Positions 1-10,889 are shown, counted from the first letter of the stretch. The stretch is 64,000 nucleotides of DNA from Streptomyces sp. NBC_00425 (GCF_036030735.1 NZ_CP107928.1:3410001-3474000), one strand, 5' to 3'. Notes: generated by a model not told the origin, from the letters alone. Made by a program: numbers and translations.

Positions 1-213
1 GTGCGGGTGACGGGACTGCGCAATCCCTGCGCGCAGATCGACGCGTTCCGAAAGGGGCTGATGAAGCAGGTCGTCGGGCGGACCGCGGACGGCCGCCCGG
101 CCTTCAGGGCCGGGATCATGAGCGTCGTGCTGACCGGGGGCGTCGTGCGGCCCGGCGACCCGATCACGGTCGAGCTGCCGGACGGGCCGCACGTGCCCCT
201 CGAGATCGTCTGA
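1..213 (+). CDS. MOSC-domain protein, C-terminal part (5' end outside window)
   Basis: This is the last 70 residues of a MOSC (molybdenum cofactor sulfurase C-terminal) domain protein. The segment GLRNPCAQIDAF near residue 5 carries the conserved Asn-Pro-Cys found at the end of MOSC domains, and it is followed by the usual hydrophobic strands and a closing VRPGDPI turn. MOSC proteins carry activated sulfur or bind molybdenum cofactor. The frame is open to base 1; the GTG at base 1 is probably internal because stand-alone MOSC proteins are about 150 to 220 residues. The specific substrate cannot be told from this fragment. Confidence 0.75.
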   Translation: MRVTGLRNPCAQIDAFRKGLMKQVVGRTADGRPAFRAGIMSVVLTGGVVRPGDPITVELPDGPHVPLEIV

Positions 214-253
214 CCCCACCCTCGTCGGGCCGGACGAAAGCCGGGGGCGGCTC

Positions 254-916
254 CTAGCCGCGGAAGGCCTCCGGGCGTTCCGGGCTCGCGTCGGCCAGGG
301 CCTTGGCGACGGCCTCGACTCCGGCCTGCAGACCGTAGACCGGGGTGTCGGGCTGCTGGCGCCAGGAGTCGGCGATGCCGCCCGCGTCGACGGTGTCGAA
401 GCCGAGCTCGTCGATCAGGGCGCGCACCTTCGCCTTGGCCGCCTCGTCGTCGCCGGCGACCGGGAGCGCGATGCGGTCGGGGTGGCCGGCGGCCAGCGGA
501 CGGTCCAGGAGGTCCTGGGCGTAGGTGCCGTTGAAGGCCTTGACGACCGGGTGCCCGAGCTGCCGCTCGACCCAGCGGCTCTCGGTGAGGCCCTCGTCCT
601 CGATGGCCGCGATCCGCCCGTCGCGTTGGCGCGGGTAGTAGTTGTTGGTGTCGACGACGACCAGGCCGTCGGCCGCGCCGTCCAGGATGCCGGACGGCAG
701 GTCCGGAACGGCCTTCAGCGGGACGGTGATCACCACGATCTCGGCGCCGCGAGCCGCCTCCCCGACGGCGACGGGGGTGGCCCCCGTCTCCTCGGCGAGC
801 TCCGTGAGCGTGTGCGGGCCGCGGGAGTTCGCGACGGAGACGTCGTGGCCGAGGGCGGCGAGGCGCCGGGTGAGGTTGCCGCCGATGTTGCCCGCGCCGA
901 TGATGCCGATCTTCAT
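254..916 (-). CDS. NADPH-dependent F420 reductase-like dinucleotide-binding protein
   Basis: This 220-residue protein begins with a Rossmann fold, GIIGAGNIGGNLTRRL at residues 4 to 19, the fingerprint of the NADP oxidoreductase / F420-dependent reductase family. The middle contains VVDTNNYYPRQRDG and the C-terminal half has VKAFNGTY, both usual in the small NAD(P)-binding reductases often labelled NADPH-dependent F420 reductase. I chose the ATG at 916 because a purine-rich GGAAGGCAAGG lies just upstream and the glycine fingerprint follows at once; the reading frame is open 20 codons further upstream but without a good start. A 14-bp perfect palindrome lies 70 bases upstream and may be an operator. 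The true substrate is unknown; many such proteins use NADPH without F420. Confidence 0.8.
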   Translation of the reverse strand: MKIGIIGAGNIGGNLTRRLAALGHDVSVANSRGPHTLTELAEETGATPVAVGEAARGAEIVVITVPLKAVPDLPSGILDGAADGLVVVDTNNYYPRQRDGRIAAIEDEGLTESRWVERQLGHPVVKAFNGTYAQDLLDRPLAAGHPDRIALPVAGDDEAAKAKVRALIDELGFDTVDAGGIADSWRQQPDTPVYGLQAGVEAVAKALADASPERPEAFRG

Positions 917-986
917 GACAGGCCTTGCCTTCCAGGAATCGTGCTGGTCGATGAACACCGAATAATCAATGCACACGCATGCTTCT

Positions 987-1000
987 GGTTGACGTCAACC
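987..1000. promoter_or_regulatory. 14-bp perfect palindrome upstream of the reductase gene
   Basis: GGTTGACGTCAACC is a perfect dyad 70 bases upstream of the leftward reductase start at 916. It contains TTGACG, which could also act as a -35 element, so a protein bound here could block the promoter. The function is inferred from symmetry and position only. Confidence 0.45.
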
Positions 1001-1083
1001 CGGCCCGGCGGGGATCTATTCCGGTCCCCCACGACGAACTGCGGCCCCGAGGCCCTGCGGCACGAGGCCCCGAGGCACGACGA

Positions 1084-1107
1084 AGGGGGCGCCTCGCGGC
1101 GCCCCCT
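1084..1107 (-). terminator. hairpin terminator after the EF-hand gene
   Basis: AGGGGGCGCC and GGCGCCCCCT form a perfect 10-bp stem around a TCGC tetraloop, 14 bases past the stop codon of the EF-hand gene. There is no long T-run, which is usual for streptomycete terminators. Confidence 0.65.
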
Positions 1108-1120
1108 CTGCCGGTTCACG

Positions 1121-1333
1121 TCACTTGTTCAGGTGGGCCCAGAACTCGTCGAACGAGAGGACCTTGTCGCCGTTCAGGTCGCGGGACTTGATGATGGCCT
1201 CGGCGACCGACTCCGTGACGTTCCAGTCGCCCTCCTGAGCCAGGGCGGTCTTGAACTCGGCCGCGGTGATGAAGCCGTCGCCGTCCGTGTCGATCCGCTG
1301 GAAATGGTTGCGCGCTTCTTCGATGTCGGCCAC
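1121..1333 (-). CDS. small EF-hand calcium-binding protein
   Basis: This 70-residue protein has two EF-hand loops: DTDGDGFITAAE in the N-terminal half and DLNGDKVLSFDE in the C-terminal half. Both have acidic or polar ligands at positions 1, 3, 5 and a Glu at position 12, so both should bind calcium. There is no signal peptide, so it should be a cytoplasmic calcium sensor or buffer. The start is a GTG at 1333, preceded by GAGGGGCGG at good spacing; an in-frame ATG lies 7 codons upstream but would bury the ribosome site. Streptomycetes have several such small calmodulin-like proteins with poorly known partners. It has its own terminator hairpin. Confidence 0.88.
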   Translation of the reverse strand: MADIEEARNHFQRIDTDGDGFITAAEFKTALAQEGDWNVTESVAEAIIKSRDLNGDKVLSFDEFWAHLNK

Positions 1334-1441
1334 CGGTCCGCCCCTCTTCTTCATGCCTTGCGGGCACATGTGCTGTTCTGCTGTCCAACTGACGCAGGCC
1401 AGATTAACGGCCCCGCCGGACGCCGGACGCAGGACCTCCCG

Positions 1442-2629
1442 CTAGCGGAAGACGCCCGTGTGGCCGAGCGAGTAGCGGCCGGGCTGCGGATAGACGGCCA
1501 GGCCGTGCGGGCCTCCGCCGACCTTGATGCGGGCGATCTGGCGCCCGTCGGCGGTGTCGATCGCGTACACCTCGGAGTTGTACCGCCCGGACAGCCACAG
1601 GACCTTGCCGTCCGCCGAGACGCCGCCCATGTCGGGGCTGCCGCCGTCCGGGAGACGCCACTTCCTGGTGAGCTCGCCCTTGGTGAAGTCGAAGACGGAG
1701 ACGGTGCCCTCACCGCGGTTGGTGACGTACATCTCGCGGGAGTCGCGGCTGACGTACAGCCCGTGGCAGCCCTTGCCGGTGTGCAGGAACCGCGGCTTGT
1801 CGAAGGTGGCGCCGTCGACGATCCACATGCCGTGGGCCATCATGTCGGCGATGTAGAACAGCTTGCCGTCCGGCGAGACCTTCACGTCCTGCGGCATGGC
1901 GCCCTTGAGGGGCAGTTTCTGCTGGGCGACGACCTTCATCCGCTCGGTGTCGACCTTCAGCAGTTCTCCGCTGAACTCGCAGGACACGATGAAGTACTTC
2001 CCGTCCAGCGAGAAGTCGGCGTGGTTGACGCCGTAGCAGGTGACCGGTTCGGTCTTGATCCGCTTCATCGTGTGCGGGTCCCGGAAGACCAGCTCGCGGT
2101 CGAGGGAGGCCATGACGACGGCGTACTTGCCGTTGGGCGTGAAGTAGAGGTTGTAGGGGTCGTGCACCTCGACCGGCTTGCCCGCCTTCCCGGTCGCGGG
2201 GTCGATCGGGGTGAGGGTGTTCCCACGGTCGTTGTTGACCCACAGGGTCTTCAGGTCCCAGGAGGGGACGACGTGCTGGGGCTGGCGTCCGACGCGGATC
2301 GTCTCGATCACCCGGTACGTCTTCGGATCGATGACGGATACGGTGTCGGACTCGGTGTTGGGGACGTAAACCCGGGGCGGGAAGCCCTTGACCACCGGGG
2401 AGAGCCGGTTCGGGCGGTCGGCCGCGTAGACGTCCTTGGGGTCGAGCACGGGCGGCATGCCCGGCAGGCCGTCGACGACCGGTCTGGCGGGCTTCACGGG
2501 CGCGGGCACGGCCCGCTCGGTGGTCCGGCCCGTCCCGTCCGCGCCGCTGCGGGTATCGGTGCCGCAGGCGGCGAGGACGGCGAGGGCGGCGCCGGTGAGC
2601 AGGGCGCTTGTGGCGAGGTTGCGGTGCAT
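1442..2629 (-). CDS. YVTN/beta-propeller repeat lipoprotein
   Basis: This 395-residue protein starts with a signal peptide ending in a lipobox, LAVLAACG, so it should be lipid-anchored on the outer face of the membrane. The rest consists of repeated beta-propeller blades with phrases such as YVPNTESDTVSVIDPKT, VTNRGEGTVSVFDFTKG and LWLSGRYNSEVYAIDTADG, typical of YVTN-family and cytochrome d1-like propellers. No haem-binding or enzymatic motif is obvious. It overlaps the upstream polysaccharide-deacetylase-like lipoprotein gene by ATGA, so the two are translationally coupled and probably work together at the cell surface. The propeller is likely a binding scaffold; the ligand is unknown. Confidence 0.82.
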   Translation of the reverse strand: MHRNLATSALLTGAALAVLAACGTDTRSGADGTGRTTERAVPAPVKPARPVVDGLPGMPPVLDPKDVYAADRPNRLSPVVKGFPPRVYVPNTESDTVSVIDPKTYRVIETIRVGRQPQHVVPSWDLKTLWVNNDRGNTLTPIDPATGKAGKPVEVHDPYNLYFTPNGKYAVVMASLDRELVFRDPHTMKRIKTEPVTCYGVNHADFSLDGKYFIVSCEFSGELLKVDTERMKVVAQQKLPLKGAMPQDVKVSPDGKLFYIADMMAHGMWIVDGATFDKPRFLHTGKGCHGLYVSRDSREMYVTNRGEGTVSVFDFTKGELTRKWRLPDGGSPDMGGVSADGKVLWLSGRYNSEVYAIDTADGRQIARIKVGGGPHGLAVYPQPGRYSLGHTGVFR

Positions 2630-3435
2630 CAGCCGATCAGCTCCGTGGCAGTGACCGCGCGCAGTCCGCGGCGGTCGAGTTCGTCCAGCAGGGCGGGGAG
2701 TGCGGCGACCGTGTCCGCGTACCCGAAGTGCAGGCTCACGACGGACCCGTTGCGGACCTTGTCGAGGACGTTGCGGGCGACGGCGGGGGCGCCGGGGGAG
2801 GTGAAGTCGAGGGAGTCGACGTCGTAGGACAGGACGTGCGGGTAGCCGGCCCGCCGGGCCAGCGCGGCGACGAGCGGGGAGGCGCGGGAGGCGCGGGAGG
2901 GCCGGAACCAGGTGCCGACGGATCCGGTGAGCCGGCGCAGCCGCTGTGCGCACCCGGTGATCTCGGCCGTCGCCTCGGCCTCGGACATCGCGTTGACGTC
3001 CAGATGCCGCTGGGTGTGGTTGCCGAGGTCGTGGCCGCCGTCGAGGACCCGGCGGGCGACGTCGGGGTGTTCGTCGAGCCAGGTCCCGACGGCGAGGACG
3101 GTGACCCGGGCGCCGTGCCGTTCGGCTTCGCCGAGCAGGGCCCGGGCGACGGCGGGATCGCCCTGTCCGTGGAAGGTGAGGGCGACCTGGGGGCGGCCGC
3201 GGGGACCGTGCGTGATCTGGGCGGGCTGACCGGGGAAGGCGCGCGGAGCGGGGGCGGCCGGGGACCGGGCGGCGGAGGGCCGGGAGACGGGGGACCGGGA
3301 GACGGCGGCGGGCTGGACGGCGGCGCCGGAGGAGGGCACGGCGGGCGAGCACCCGGCCGCGAACGCACCCCCGGCGACGAGCCCGGCGCCCGCCCGCAGC
3401 GCGGAACGGCGGTCGGATGGGGTCACCCGCACCAT
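2629..3435 (-). CDS. NodB-fold (polysaccharide deacetylase-like) lipoprotein with altered metal site
   Basis: This 268-residue protein has a signal region with twin arginines (DRRSALRAG) and a lipobox (FAAGC), an Ala/Pro/Ser-rich linker and a NodB fold. The second NodB motif, HTQRH (metal-binding His pair), is intact. The first motif, normally TFDDG with catalytic and metal-binding Asp, reads TFHGQGD, and the late motif reads SLHFGYAD instead of the usual LHDG. It may therefore be a non-catalytic carbohydrate-binding member or have a shifted metal site. It is the first gene of a coupled pair with the beta-propeller lipoprotein (4-base overlap). I see no strong ribosome site at the ATG. Confidence 0.78.
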   Translation of the reverse strand: MVRVTPSDRRSALRAGAGLVAGGAFAAGCSPAVPSSGAAVQPAAVSRSPVSRPSAARSPAAPAPRAFPGQPAQITHGPRGRPQVALTFHGQGDPAVARALLGEAERHGARVTVLAVGTWLDEHPDVARRVLDGGHDLGNHTQRHLDVNAMSEAEATAEITGCAQRLRRLTGSVGTWFRPSRASRASPLVAALARRAGYPHVLSYDVDSLDFTSPGAPAVARNVLDKVRNGSVVSLHFGYADTVAALPALLDELDRRGLRAVTATELIG

Positions 3436-3510
3436 TTAAGGGGTGATATGTCGCGATTCCGGCCATTGACGCCTCGGCCGCGTCCGCCGGCCGGGCGCGG
3501 GACGGACCGG

Positions 3511-4014
3511 TCAGCGGTCGGCGACCCGCATCTCGAACCAGGTCGTCTTGCCGCGGGGCAGCAGGTCGACCCCCCACCGGTCGGACAGCTTGTCGACGAG
3601 GAAGAGGCCCCGCCCGCTGACGTCCATCTCCTGAACCGGCATCAGACAGGGCAGCCCGCGGGAGGGATCGCGGACCTCCACGCGGATCCAGCCGCGCCGG
3701 CGCCGCATCCGCAGGCCGAAGACGCGGGCGCCGGTGTGCCGCACGGCGTTGCCGACGAGTTCGGAGACGAGCAGCACCACGTCCTCGGTCGTCTTGGGGC
3801 CGAGCCCCCACTGGCGCAGGACCACGACCTGGGCCAGCCGGCGGGCCGCGGCGGCGGACTCGGGACGGGAGGGCAACGGAACCTCGCCCTCCGTCGGGTT
3901 GCCGAACAACTCCAGCGCTTTGAGCGCCCGTTCGTCCTCGACCGCAGGCGACCAGCGTGCCGCGGCCGCACGGCTGTGTCCCCGCGGCTGTTCGATGCCC
4001 TCCAGCCCCGCCAT
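3511..4014 (-). CDS. ATP-binding protein, anti-sigma-factor kinase type (HATPase_c)
   Basis: This 167-residue protein belongs to the RsbW-like group of small histidine-kinase-type ATPases that is very expanded in Streptomyces. The N box VSELVGNAVRHTGA and the later SGRGLFLVDKLSDRWGV segment (G box) mark the ATP site. Such proteins usually bind a sigma factor or an anti-anti-sigma factor and phosphorylate the latter. No partner gene lies next to it. I place the start at the ATG at 4014, where a GGGGG stretch precedes it; longer starts upstream add sequence unlike the family. Confidence 0.82.
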   Translation of the reverse strand: MAGLEGIEQPRGHSRAAAARWSPAVEDERALKALELFGNPTEGEVPLPSRPESAAAARRLAQVVVLRQWGLGPKTTEDVVLLVSELVGNAVRHTGARVFGLRMRRRRGWIRVEVRDPSRGLPCLMPVQEMDVSGRGLFLVDKLSDRWGVDLLPRGKTTWFEMRVADR

Positions 4015-4302
4015 GCCCCCATCATGGCCGCCCCGAGCCCCCTCCGGGGCCGTTCCTGTGGAATACGCCCCCCGGAATCCCCCGTTCCGATCGACCCGTT
4101 CGGCATATGCCAGCGGCAGCGCAGATGCCGACAAACCCTCCCTGACCTGCTGCGGACATCCGCCCCGAGGCAGGCGACGGGGACCCTCGACACAACAGGC
4201 TCAAGGTCGCCTCAAGGTTCCCGTAAACCGCCCCATCGGGGGACGCGGGTGAGACGCCCCGTCAAGAGCAAGTGCCGGCGACGCCCCCGAAAGAGACCTC
4301 AC

Positions 4303-5070
4303 TCACAGGAACTTGGCCTTGCCGGGCCCTTCCGCCACGAAGCTGCGCATGCCCGTCTCACGGTCGGCGGTGGCGAACAGACCGGCGAACCAGGTGCGTT
4401 CCACCGCCAGGCCCGTCTCGATGTCCGTCTCCAGACCGGTGTCGACCGCCTCCTTCGCGGCGCGCAGCGCGAGCGCCGGTCCCTGCGCCAGCTTCGCCGC
4501 CCAGGCGTGCGCCTCCGTGTACACGTCGGCGGCCGGCACCACCCGGTCCACCAGGCCGAGGGTCAGCGCCTCGTCCGCCTTGACCATCCGGCCCGTGAAG
4601 ATCAGGTCCTTCGCCCTGGAGGGGCCGATCAGCCGGGAGAGACGCTGAGTGCCGCCGGCCCCGGGGATCAGCCCGAGCAGGATCTCCGGCTGGCCCAGCT
4701 TCGCGCTGTCCCCGGCGATGCGGAAGTCCGCGCAGAGCGCGAGTTCACAGCCACCGCCCAGCGCGTACCCGGTCACGGCCGCCACGACCGGCTTGGGGAT
4801 GCGGGCCACCGCGGTGAAGGACTCCTGCAGGGCACGGGAGCGCAGCACCATCGCGGTGTGGTCCATGTCCTGCATCTCCTTGATGTCCGCGCCCGCCGCG
4901 AACACCTTCTCGCCGCCGTACAGGACGACCGCGCGGACGTCGCCGCGCCGGGTCGCCTCCTCGGCGAGCTCCTTGAGACGGTCCTGTGTGGCGACGTCCA
5001 GCGCGTTCATGGGCGGGCGGTCGAGGCGGATCGTGCCGACGCCTTCGGCGACTTCGAGATTCACGGTCAT
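4303..5070 (-). CDS. enoyl-CoA hydratase/isomerase (crotonase family)
   Basis: This 255-residue crotonase-fold protein should hydrate enoyl-CoA during fatty-acid or branched-chain acyl-CoA breakdown. The oxyanion-hole segment AAGADIKEM lies near residue 60. Both catalytic glutamates of true hydratases are present, in GGGCELALCADFRIA and GQPEILLGLIPGAGGTQRL. The size fits a single-domain hydratase. The gene stands alone downstream of the L,D-transpeptidase gene (40 bases apart, same strand), so co-transcription is possible. The exact acyl chain cannot be read from sequence. Confidence 0.88.
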   Translation of the reverse strand: MTVNLEVAEGVGTIRLDRPPMNALDVATQDRLKELAEEATRRGDVRAVVLYGGEKVFAAGADIKEMQDMDHTAMVLRSRALQESFTAVARIPKPVVAAVTGYALGGGCELALCADFRIAGDSAKLGQPEILLGLIPGAGGTQRLSRLIGPSRAKDLIFTGRMVKADEALTLGLVDRVVPAADVYTEAHAWAAKLAQGPALALRAAKEAVDTGLETDIETGLAVERTWFAGLFATADRETGMRSFVAEGPGKAKFL

Positions 5071-5110
5071 GGCAGCAGGTTAACCACCACTAACGCGGGC
5101 GGGGGGAACC

Positions 5111-6364
5111 CTACTTCTTCCAGTCCGCCCAGGAGATGTTCCAGCCGTTGAGGCCGTTGGACGGGTCGACCGTCGGGTCGGTGGAGTTCTTCACGACGAC
5201 CACGTCGCCGACCATCGACTGGTTGAAGAACCACGCGGCCGGCACGGAGCCGTCGTAGCCGCCGCGCACGTCCCGCAGGCCGATGCAGCCGTGGCTGGCG
5301 TTGTAGTTGCCGAAAGCGTCGCCGCCCCAGTAGTTGCCGTGCACGAAGGTGCCGGAGTTGGTCAGCCGCATGGCGTGCGGGACGTCCTTGATGTCGTACT
5401 CGCCGTCGTAGCCGACCGTGTCGCCGTTCATGCGGGTCACGGTGAACTTCTCGCTGATGACCATCTGGCCGTTCCAGGTGGCGTAGCCGGGCTTGCCGGT
5501 GGTGACCGGGACGGTCTTGACGACCTTGCCCTCCCGCATGACCTTCATCGTGTGCTTCTTGGCGTCCACGACGGTCACCTGGTCGCGGCCGATGGTGAAG
5601 GACAGCTTCTTGGACTGCTTGCCGTAGACGCCCTTGCGGCCCTCGACGCCGTCGAGGTTCAGCTCGACCGTCACCTTGGTGCCGGCCTTCCAGTACTTCT
5701 CCGGGCGGAAGTCCAGACGGTCGTTGCCGAACCAGTGGCCCTCGACCTCGACCGCCGGCACGGTCGTGATCCTGATGGCCTTCTCGACGTCCGCCGGCTT
5801 GGTGATGCCCCGGGTGAAACGGACCGAGAACGGCATGCCGACGCCGACCGTGGAGCCGTCCTCGGGCGTGAAGTTGCCGATGAAGGTGTTCTGCGGGCTC
5901 AGCGTGGTGAAGGCGGAGTCCTCGGCGGCCGTGCGGCCGGCGGAGTCCTTGGCGACCGCGTGCACCTGGTACGCGGTGGACGCGGCCAGGTGCGTGGCGG
6001 GCGTCCAGCCGGCGCCGTCCGCCGAGATCGCGCCGTCGATCTTCCTGCCCTTGGCGTCCTTGACGGTGACCTCGGTCAGCTTGCCCTTGGCCGCGGTGAC
6101 CTTGAGGGCGCCGCTGGTGTCCACGTCCTTCGCGCCGGTCTTCGGGGCGATGGTGACGACCGCCTCCGACTGCTTGCTCTCCACGGCGGCCGTGGACCCC
6201 TTGTCGCCGTCGGCCTTCGCGTCGGACCCGGAACCCGAGCCCTCACCGCCCCCGCCGCACGCCGTGACGGCGAGCAGCATCCCGCCCACGATCAGCGCCA
6301 GCCGTCTGTTGCGGCCCCGTGAGCGCCCGCCAACCGACGCCCCCGATATCGGTCGCACGTTCAA
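5111..6364 (-). CDS. L,D-transpeptidase lipoprotein (Ig-like domains plus YkuD)
   Basis: This 417-residue protein makes 3-3 crosslinks in peptidoglycan or attaches proteins to it. After a basic N-terminus comes a hydrophobic helix and a lipobox (LLAVTACGG), then an acidic/serine linker, two Ig-like modules (Big domain as in mycobacterial LdtB) and a C-terminal YkuD domain. The catalytic motif is HGNYWGG followed by ASHGCIGLRD, with the nucleophile Cys. I chose the TTG at 6364 because GAGGGGAG lies 6 bases upstream; a GTG two codons later is the alternative. A second paralogue follows directly upstream, so this is a tandem duplication. Confidence 0.9.
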   Translation of the reverse strand: MNVRPISGASVGGRSRGRNRRLALIVGGMLLAVTACGGGGEGSGSGSDAKADGDKGSTAAVESKQSEAVVTIAPKTGAKDVDTSGALKVTAAKGKLTEVTVKDAKGRKIDGAISADGAGWTPATHLAASTAYQVHAVAKDSAGRTAAEDSAFTTLSPQNTFIGNFTPEDGSTVGVGMPFSVRFTRGITKPADVEKAIRITTVPAVEVEGHWFGNDRLDFRPEKYWKAGTKVTVELNLDGVEGRKGVYGKQSKKLSFTIGRDQVTVVDAKKHTMKVMREGKVVKTVPVTTGKPGYATWNGQMVISEKFTVTRMNGDTVGYDGEYDIKDVPHAMRLTNSGTFVHGNYWGGDAFGNYNASHGCIGLRDVRGGYDGSVPAAWFFNQSMVGDVVVVKNSTDPTVDPSNGLNGWNISWADWKK

Positions 6365-6530
6365 GTCGTTCTCCCCTCGCAAGGCCCTGGTCAGGCCCCC
6401 ACCCCAGCGCTCCCGCGCGATCTCTGGCGCATATTAACCGTACGAATTTGAGCTTCGTGTCAGGCCAAGGTCACCGTTCCGTCCCAACTGGGACCACGCA
6501 ACGGCGGGGATGGTTGCACCGGGAGGAAGG

Positions 6531-7778
6531 TCAGTTCAGGGCGCTGCCCGCCGTCCACTCCCGCCAGGTCATGTTCCAGCCGCCGAGGCCGTTGTCCGGG
6601 GCGACCTGCTTGTCCTTGCTGTGGACCACCTCGACGACGTCGCCGACGAGCGAACGGTCGAAGAACCAGCCCGCGGGCGTGTCCGAGCCGCCGCCCTTCA
6701 CGTCCCGCAGACCCACGCAGCCGTGGCTGACGTTGGCCCTGCCGAAGACGTCCTGCGCCCAGTAGTTGCCGTGCAGGAAGGTGCCGGAACCGGTCAGCCG
6801 CATGGCGTGCGGAACATCCGGAATGTCGTACTCGCCCTTGCCGTTCGCCTTCTTGAAACCGACCGTGGCGCCGTTCATCCGGGTCAGCTCCAGCATCTCG
6901 CTCACCACCATCTTGCCGTTGTAGGTGGTGTTCTCGGGCGATCCGGCCGTGATCGGCACCGTGGCCAGCAGTTCGCCGTCCCGCCGCACCTGCATCGTGT
7001 GCTTCGCGGCGTCCACCAGGGACACCTGGCTGCGGCCGACGGTGAAGGAGAACGACTTGTCCTGGAGGCCGTAGACGCCGGGCGCCCCCTCGACGTCCCG
7101 CAGCGCGAGGTCGACCGTGACCTCGGTGCCCGGCCGCCAGTACTCCTCGGGGCGGAAGTCGAGCCGGGTGTCGCCGAACCAGTGCGCCCGGATCTCGGTG
7201 GCGGGCTCGGCCGTGACCCGGACGGCGCGTTCGACGGCCGCGCGGTCGCCGATCTCGCGGTTGAACTCCAGCGAGACGATCATCCCGGTGCCCACGGTGG
7301 CCCGGTTCTCGGGCGTGACGTACCCGATGAAGCGCTTCTCGGGGACGAAGGTGGTGAACGTGGTGTGCCGCGCCGAACGGTTGCCCTCCCCGTCCAGCGC
7401 CACCACGTCGACCGTGTAGCGGGCGGCGAGCCCGAGCCGGGCCTCGGCCGGCCGCCAGCTCAGACCGTCCGCGGCGATCCGCCCCTTCACCTCGCTCTCC
7501 CGCGCGTCCTGCGATCTGACGACCTTCACCGACTCCAGCCGTCCGTCCGGCACCCGCACCGACAGATCCGTCCCGGGCCGCACGCCCCGCGCGCCGTCCT
7601 GAGGGGTGACGCGGATGACGTCCTCGGGGGCGGGGGGCTTGCCCAGCATCCGGTCGAGTCCGCTGCGGCTGTCACCTCCGCCGGTACAGCCGGCGGCCCC
7701 GGCCAGCAGTCCTGCCCATGTCAGTACGGCGGCCAGTGCGATCCCCGCGCGCCGTGCGCGCCCATGTACATGCCTCAC
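6531..7778 (-). CDS. second L,D-transpeptidase lipoprotein (Ig-like domains plus YkuD)
   Basis: This 415-residue paralogue has the same architecture as its neighbour at 5111-6364: signal peptide with lipobox LLAGAAGC, Ig-like modules, then a YkuD domain with HGNYWAQDVFG and VSHGCVGLRD. Position-by-position similarity is clear, including the tail (GWNMTWREW against GWNISWADW), so the two arose by duplication and have since diverged. The start GTG at 7778 leads straight into a basic region and the hydrophobic helix; the open frame further upstream overlaps the divergent glgX promoter. Streptomycete cell walls are rich in 3-3 crosslinks, which fits keeping several copies. Confidence 0.88.
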   Translation of the reverse strand: MRHVHGRARRAGIALAAVLTWAGLLAGAAGCTGGGDSRSGLDRMLGKPPAPEDVIRVTPQDGARGVRPGTDLSVRVPDGRLESVKVVRSQDARESEVKGRIAADGLSWRPAEARLGLAARYTVDVVALDGEGNRSARHTTFTTFVPEKRFIGYVTPENRATVGTGMIVSLEFNREIGDRAAVERAVRVTAEPATEIRAHWFGDTRLDFRPEEYWRPGTEVTVDLALRDVEGAPGVYGLQDKSFSFTVGRSQVSLVDAAKHTMQVRRDGELLATVPITAGSPENTTYNGKMVVSEMLELTRMNGATVGFKKANGKGEYDIPDVPHAMRLTGSGTFLHGNYWAQDVFGRANVSHGCVGLRDVKGGGSDTPAGWFFDRSLVGDVVEVVHSKDKQVAPDNGLGGWNMTWREWTAGSALN

Positions 7779-7932
7779 GGGGTGTCCAACGACCGGGCAC
7801 GCTCCGGGGAAACGTGAGTGCGAGGGCCGCTCTGGGCAGACATGGGGGGAGGACGACGCGAAAGGGAGCCGCGGACGGGACACCGCGCGCTCCTCTCCCC
7901 CGTCGTCCCACGAGCCGCGGGAGGGCTAGACG

Positions 7933-10167
<2,235 letters not shown>

Positions 10168-10244
10168 GTCCGGCGGAGGCGAGCGGCGAACACCCGCGGA
10201 CGGAGGGCGGCGGGCCGGTGAGCGGCGGGCATGTGGGCGGCGGG

Positions 10245-10889
10245 TCAGCCGAGGATGCCCCGCTCGTACGCTCTCGCCACCGCGGCCGCGCGGTCGTTGA
10301 CGCCCAGCTTGGCGTACAGGTGGGTGAGGTGGGTCTTGACCGTGGCCTCGCTGATGAACAGGTCGCGGGCGATCTCACGGTTGGAGGCGCCCCTGGCGAC
10401 CAGGGCCAGCACCTCGCGCTCACGCGCGGAGAGCGGCTCCTCGCCGGGGCCGCGGGGGGCGCGGACCGCGGAGACCAGCCGGGTGGCCACGGCGGGCGAC
10501 AGGACCGTACGGCCCTGCGCCGCCGCGCGGACCGCCGTGAACAGCTCGTCTCGAGGGGCGTCCTTGAGGAGGTAGCCCGTCGCGCCGGCCTCGATCGCGG
10601 GGAGCGTGTCGGAGTCGGTGTCGTACGTCGTGAGGACGAGGACCCTGGCGCGGGCGCCGCCGCGGGTCAGCTCGCGGATGGCGTCCACTCCCCCGCCGCC
10701 GGGCATCCGCAGGTCCATCAGGATCACGTCGGGATCGAGTTCGCCCGCCTTCGCGACGGCCTCGACGCCGTTCGACGCCTCGCCGAGGACCGTGAAGCCG
10801 GGGGCCGACTCGAACATGCCGCGCAGGCCGTCCCGCACCACGGGATGGTCGTCGACGATCAGCAAGGAGACGCGCGGGTCATCTGTCAT
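10245..10889 (-). CDS. LuxR-type response regulator (NarL family)
   Basis: This 214-residue protein has an N-terminal receiver domain with phospho-acceptor Asp in VILMDLRMPGG, the acidic pair in LIVDDHPV, and the conserved Lys in LLKDA. The C-terminal LuxR helix-turn-helix reads LSAREREVLALVARGASN then REIARDLFISEATVKTHL. Its start overlaps the 3' end of the sensor kinase gene by 11 bases, so the two are a cognate pair. The ABC-2 exporter genes lie upstream in the same direction, which suggests the pair controls that exporter. Confidence 0.92.
   Translation of the reverse strand: MTDDPRVSLLIVDDHPVVRDGLRGMFESAPGFTVLGEASNGVEAVAKAGELDPDVILMDLRMPGGGGVDAIRELTRGGARARVLVLTTYDTDSDTLPAIEAGATGYLLKDAPRDELFTAVRAAAQGRTVLSPAVATRLVSAVRAPRGPGEEPLSAREREVLALVARGASNREIARDLFISEATVKTHLTHLYAKLGVNDRAAAVARAYERGILG

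Noticed and set aside
482..2827. Very long open frame on the plus strand opposite the reductase, EF-hand and propeller genes
   Set aside because: It runs antisense across several well-supported genes, has no family motifs, and reflects the scarcity of stop codons in GC-rich DNA.
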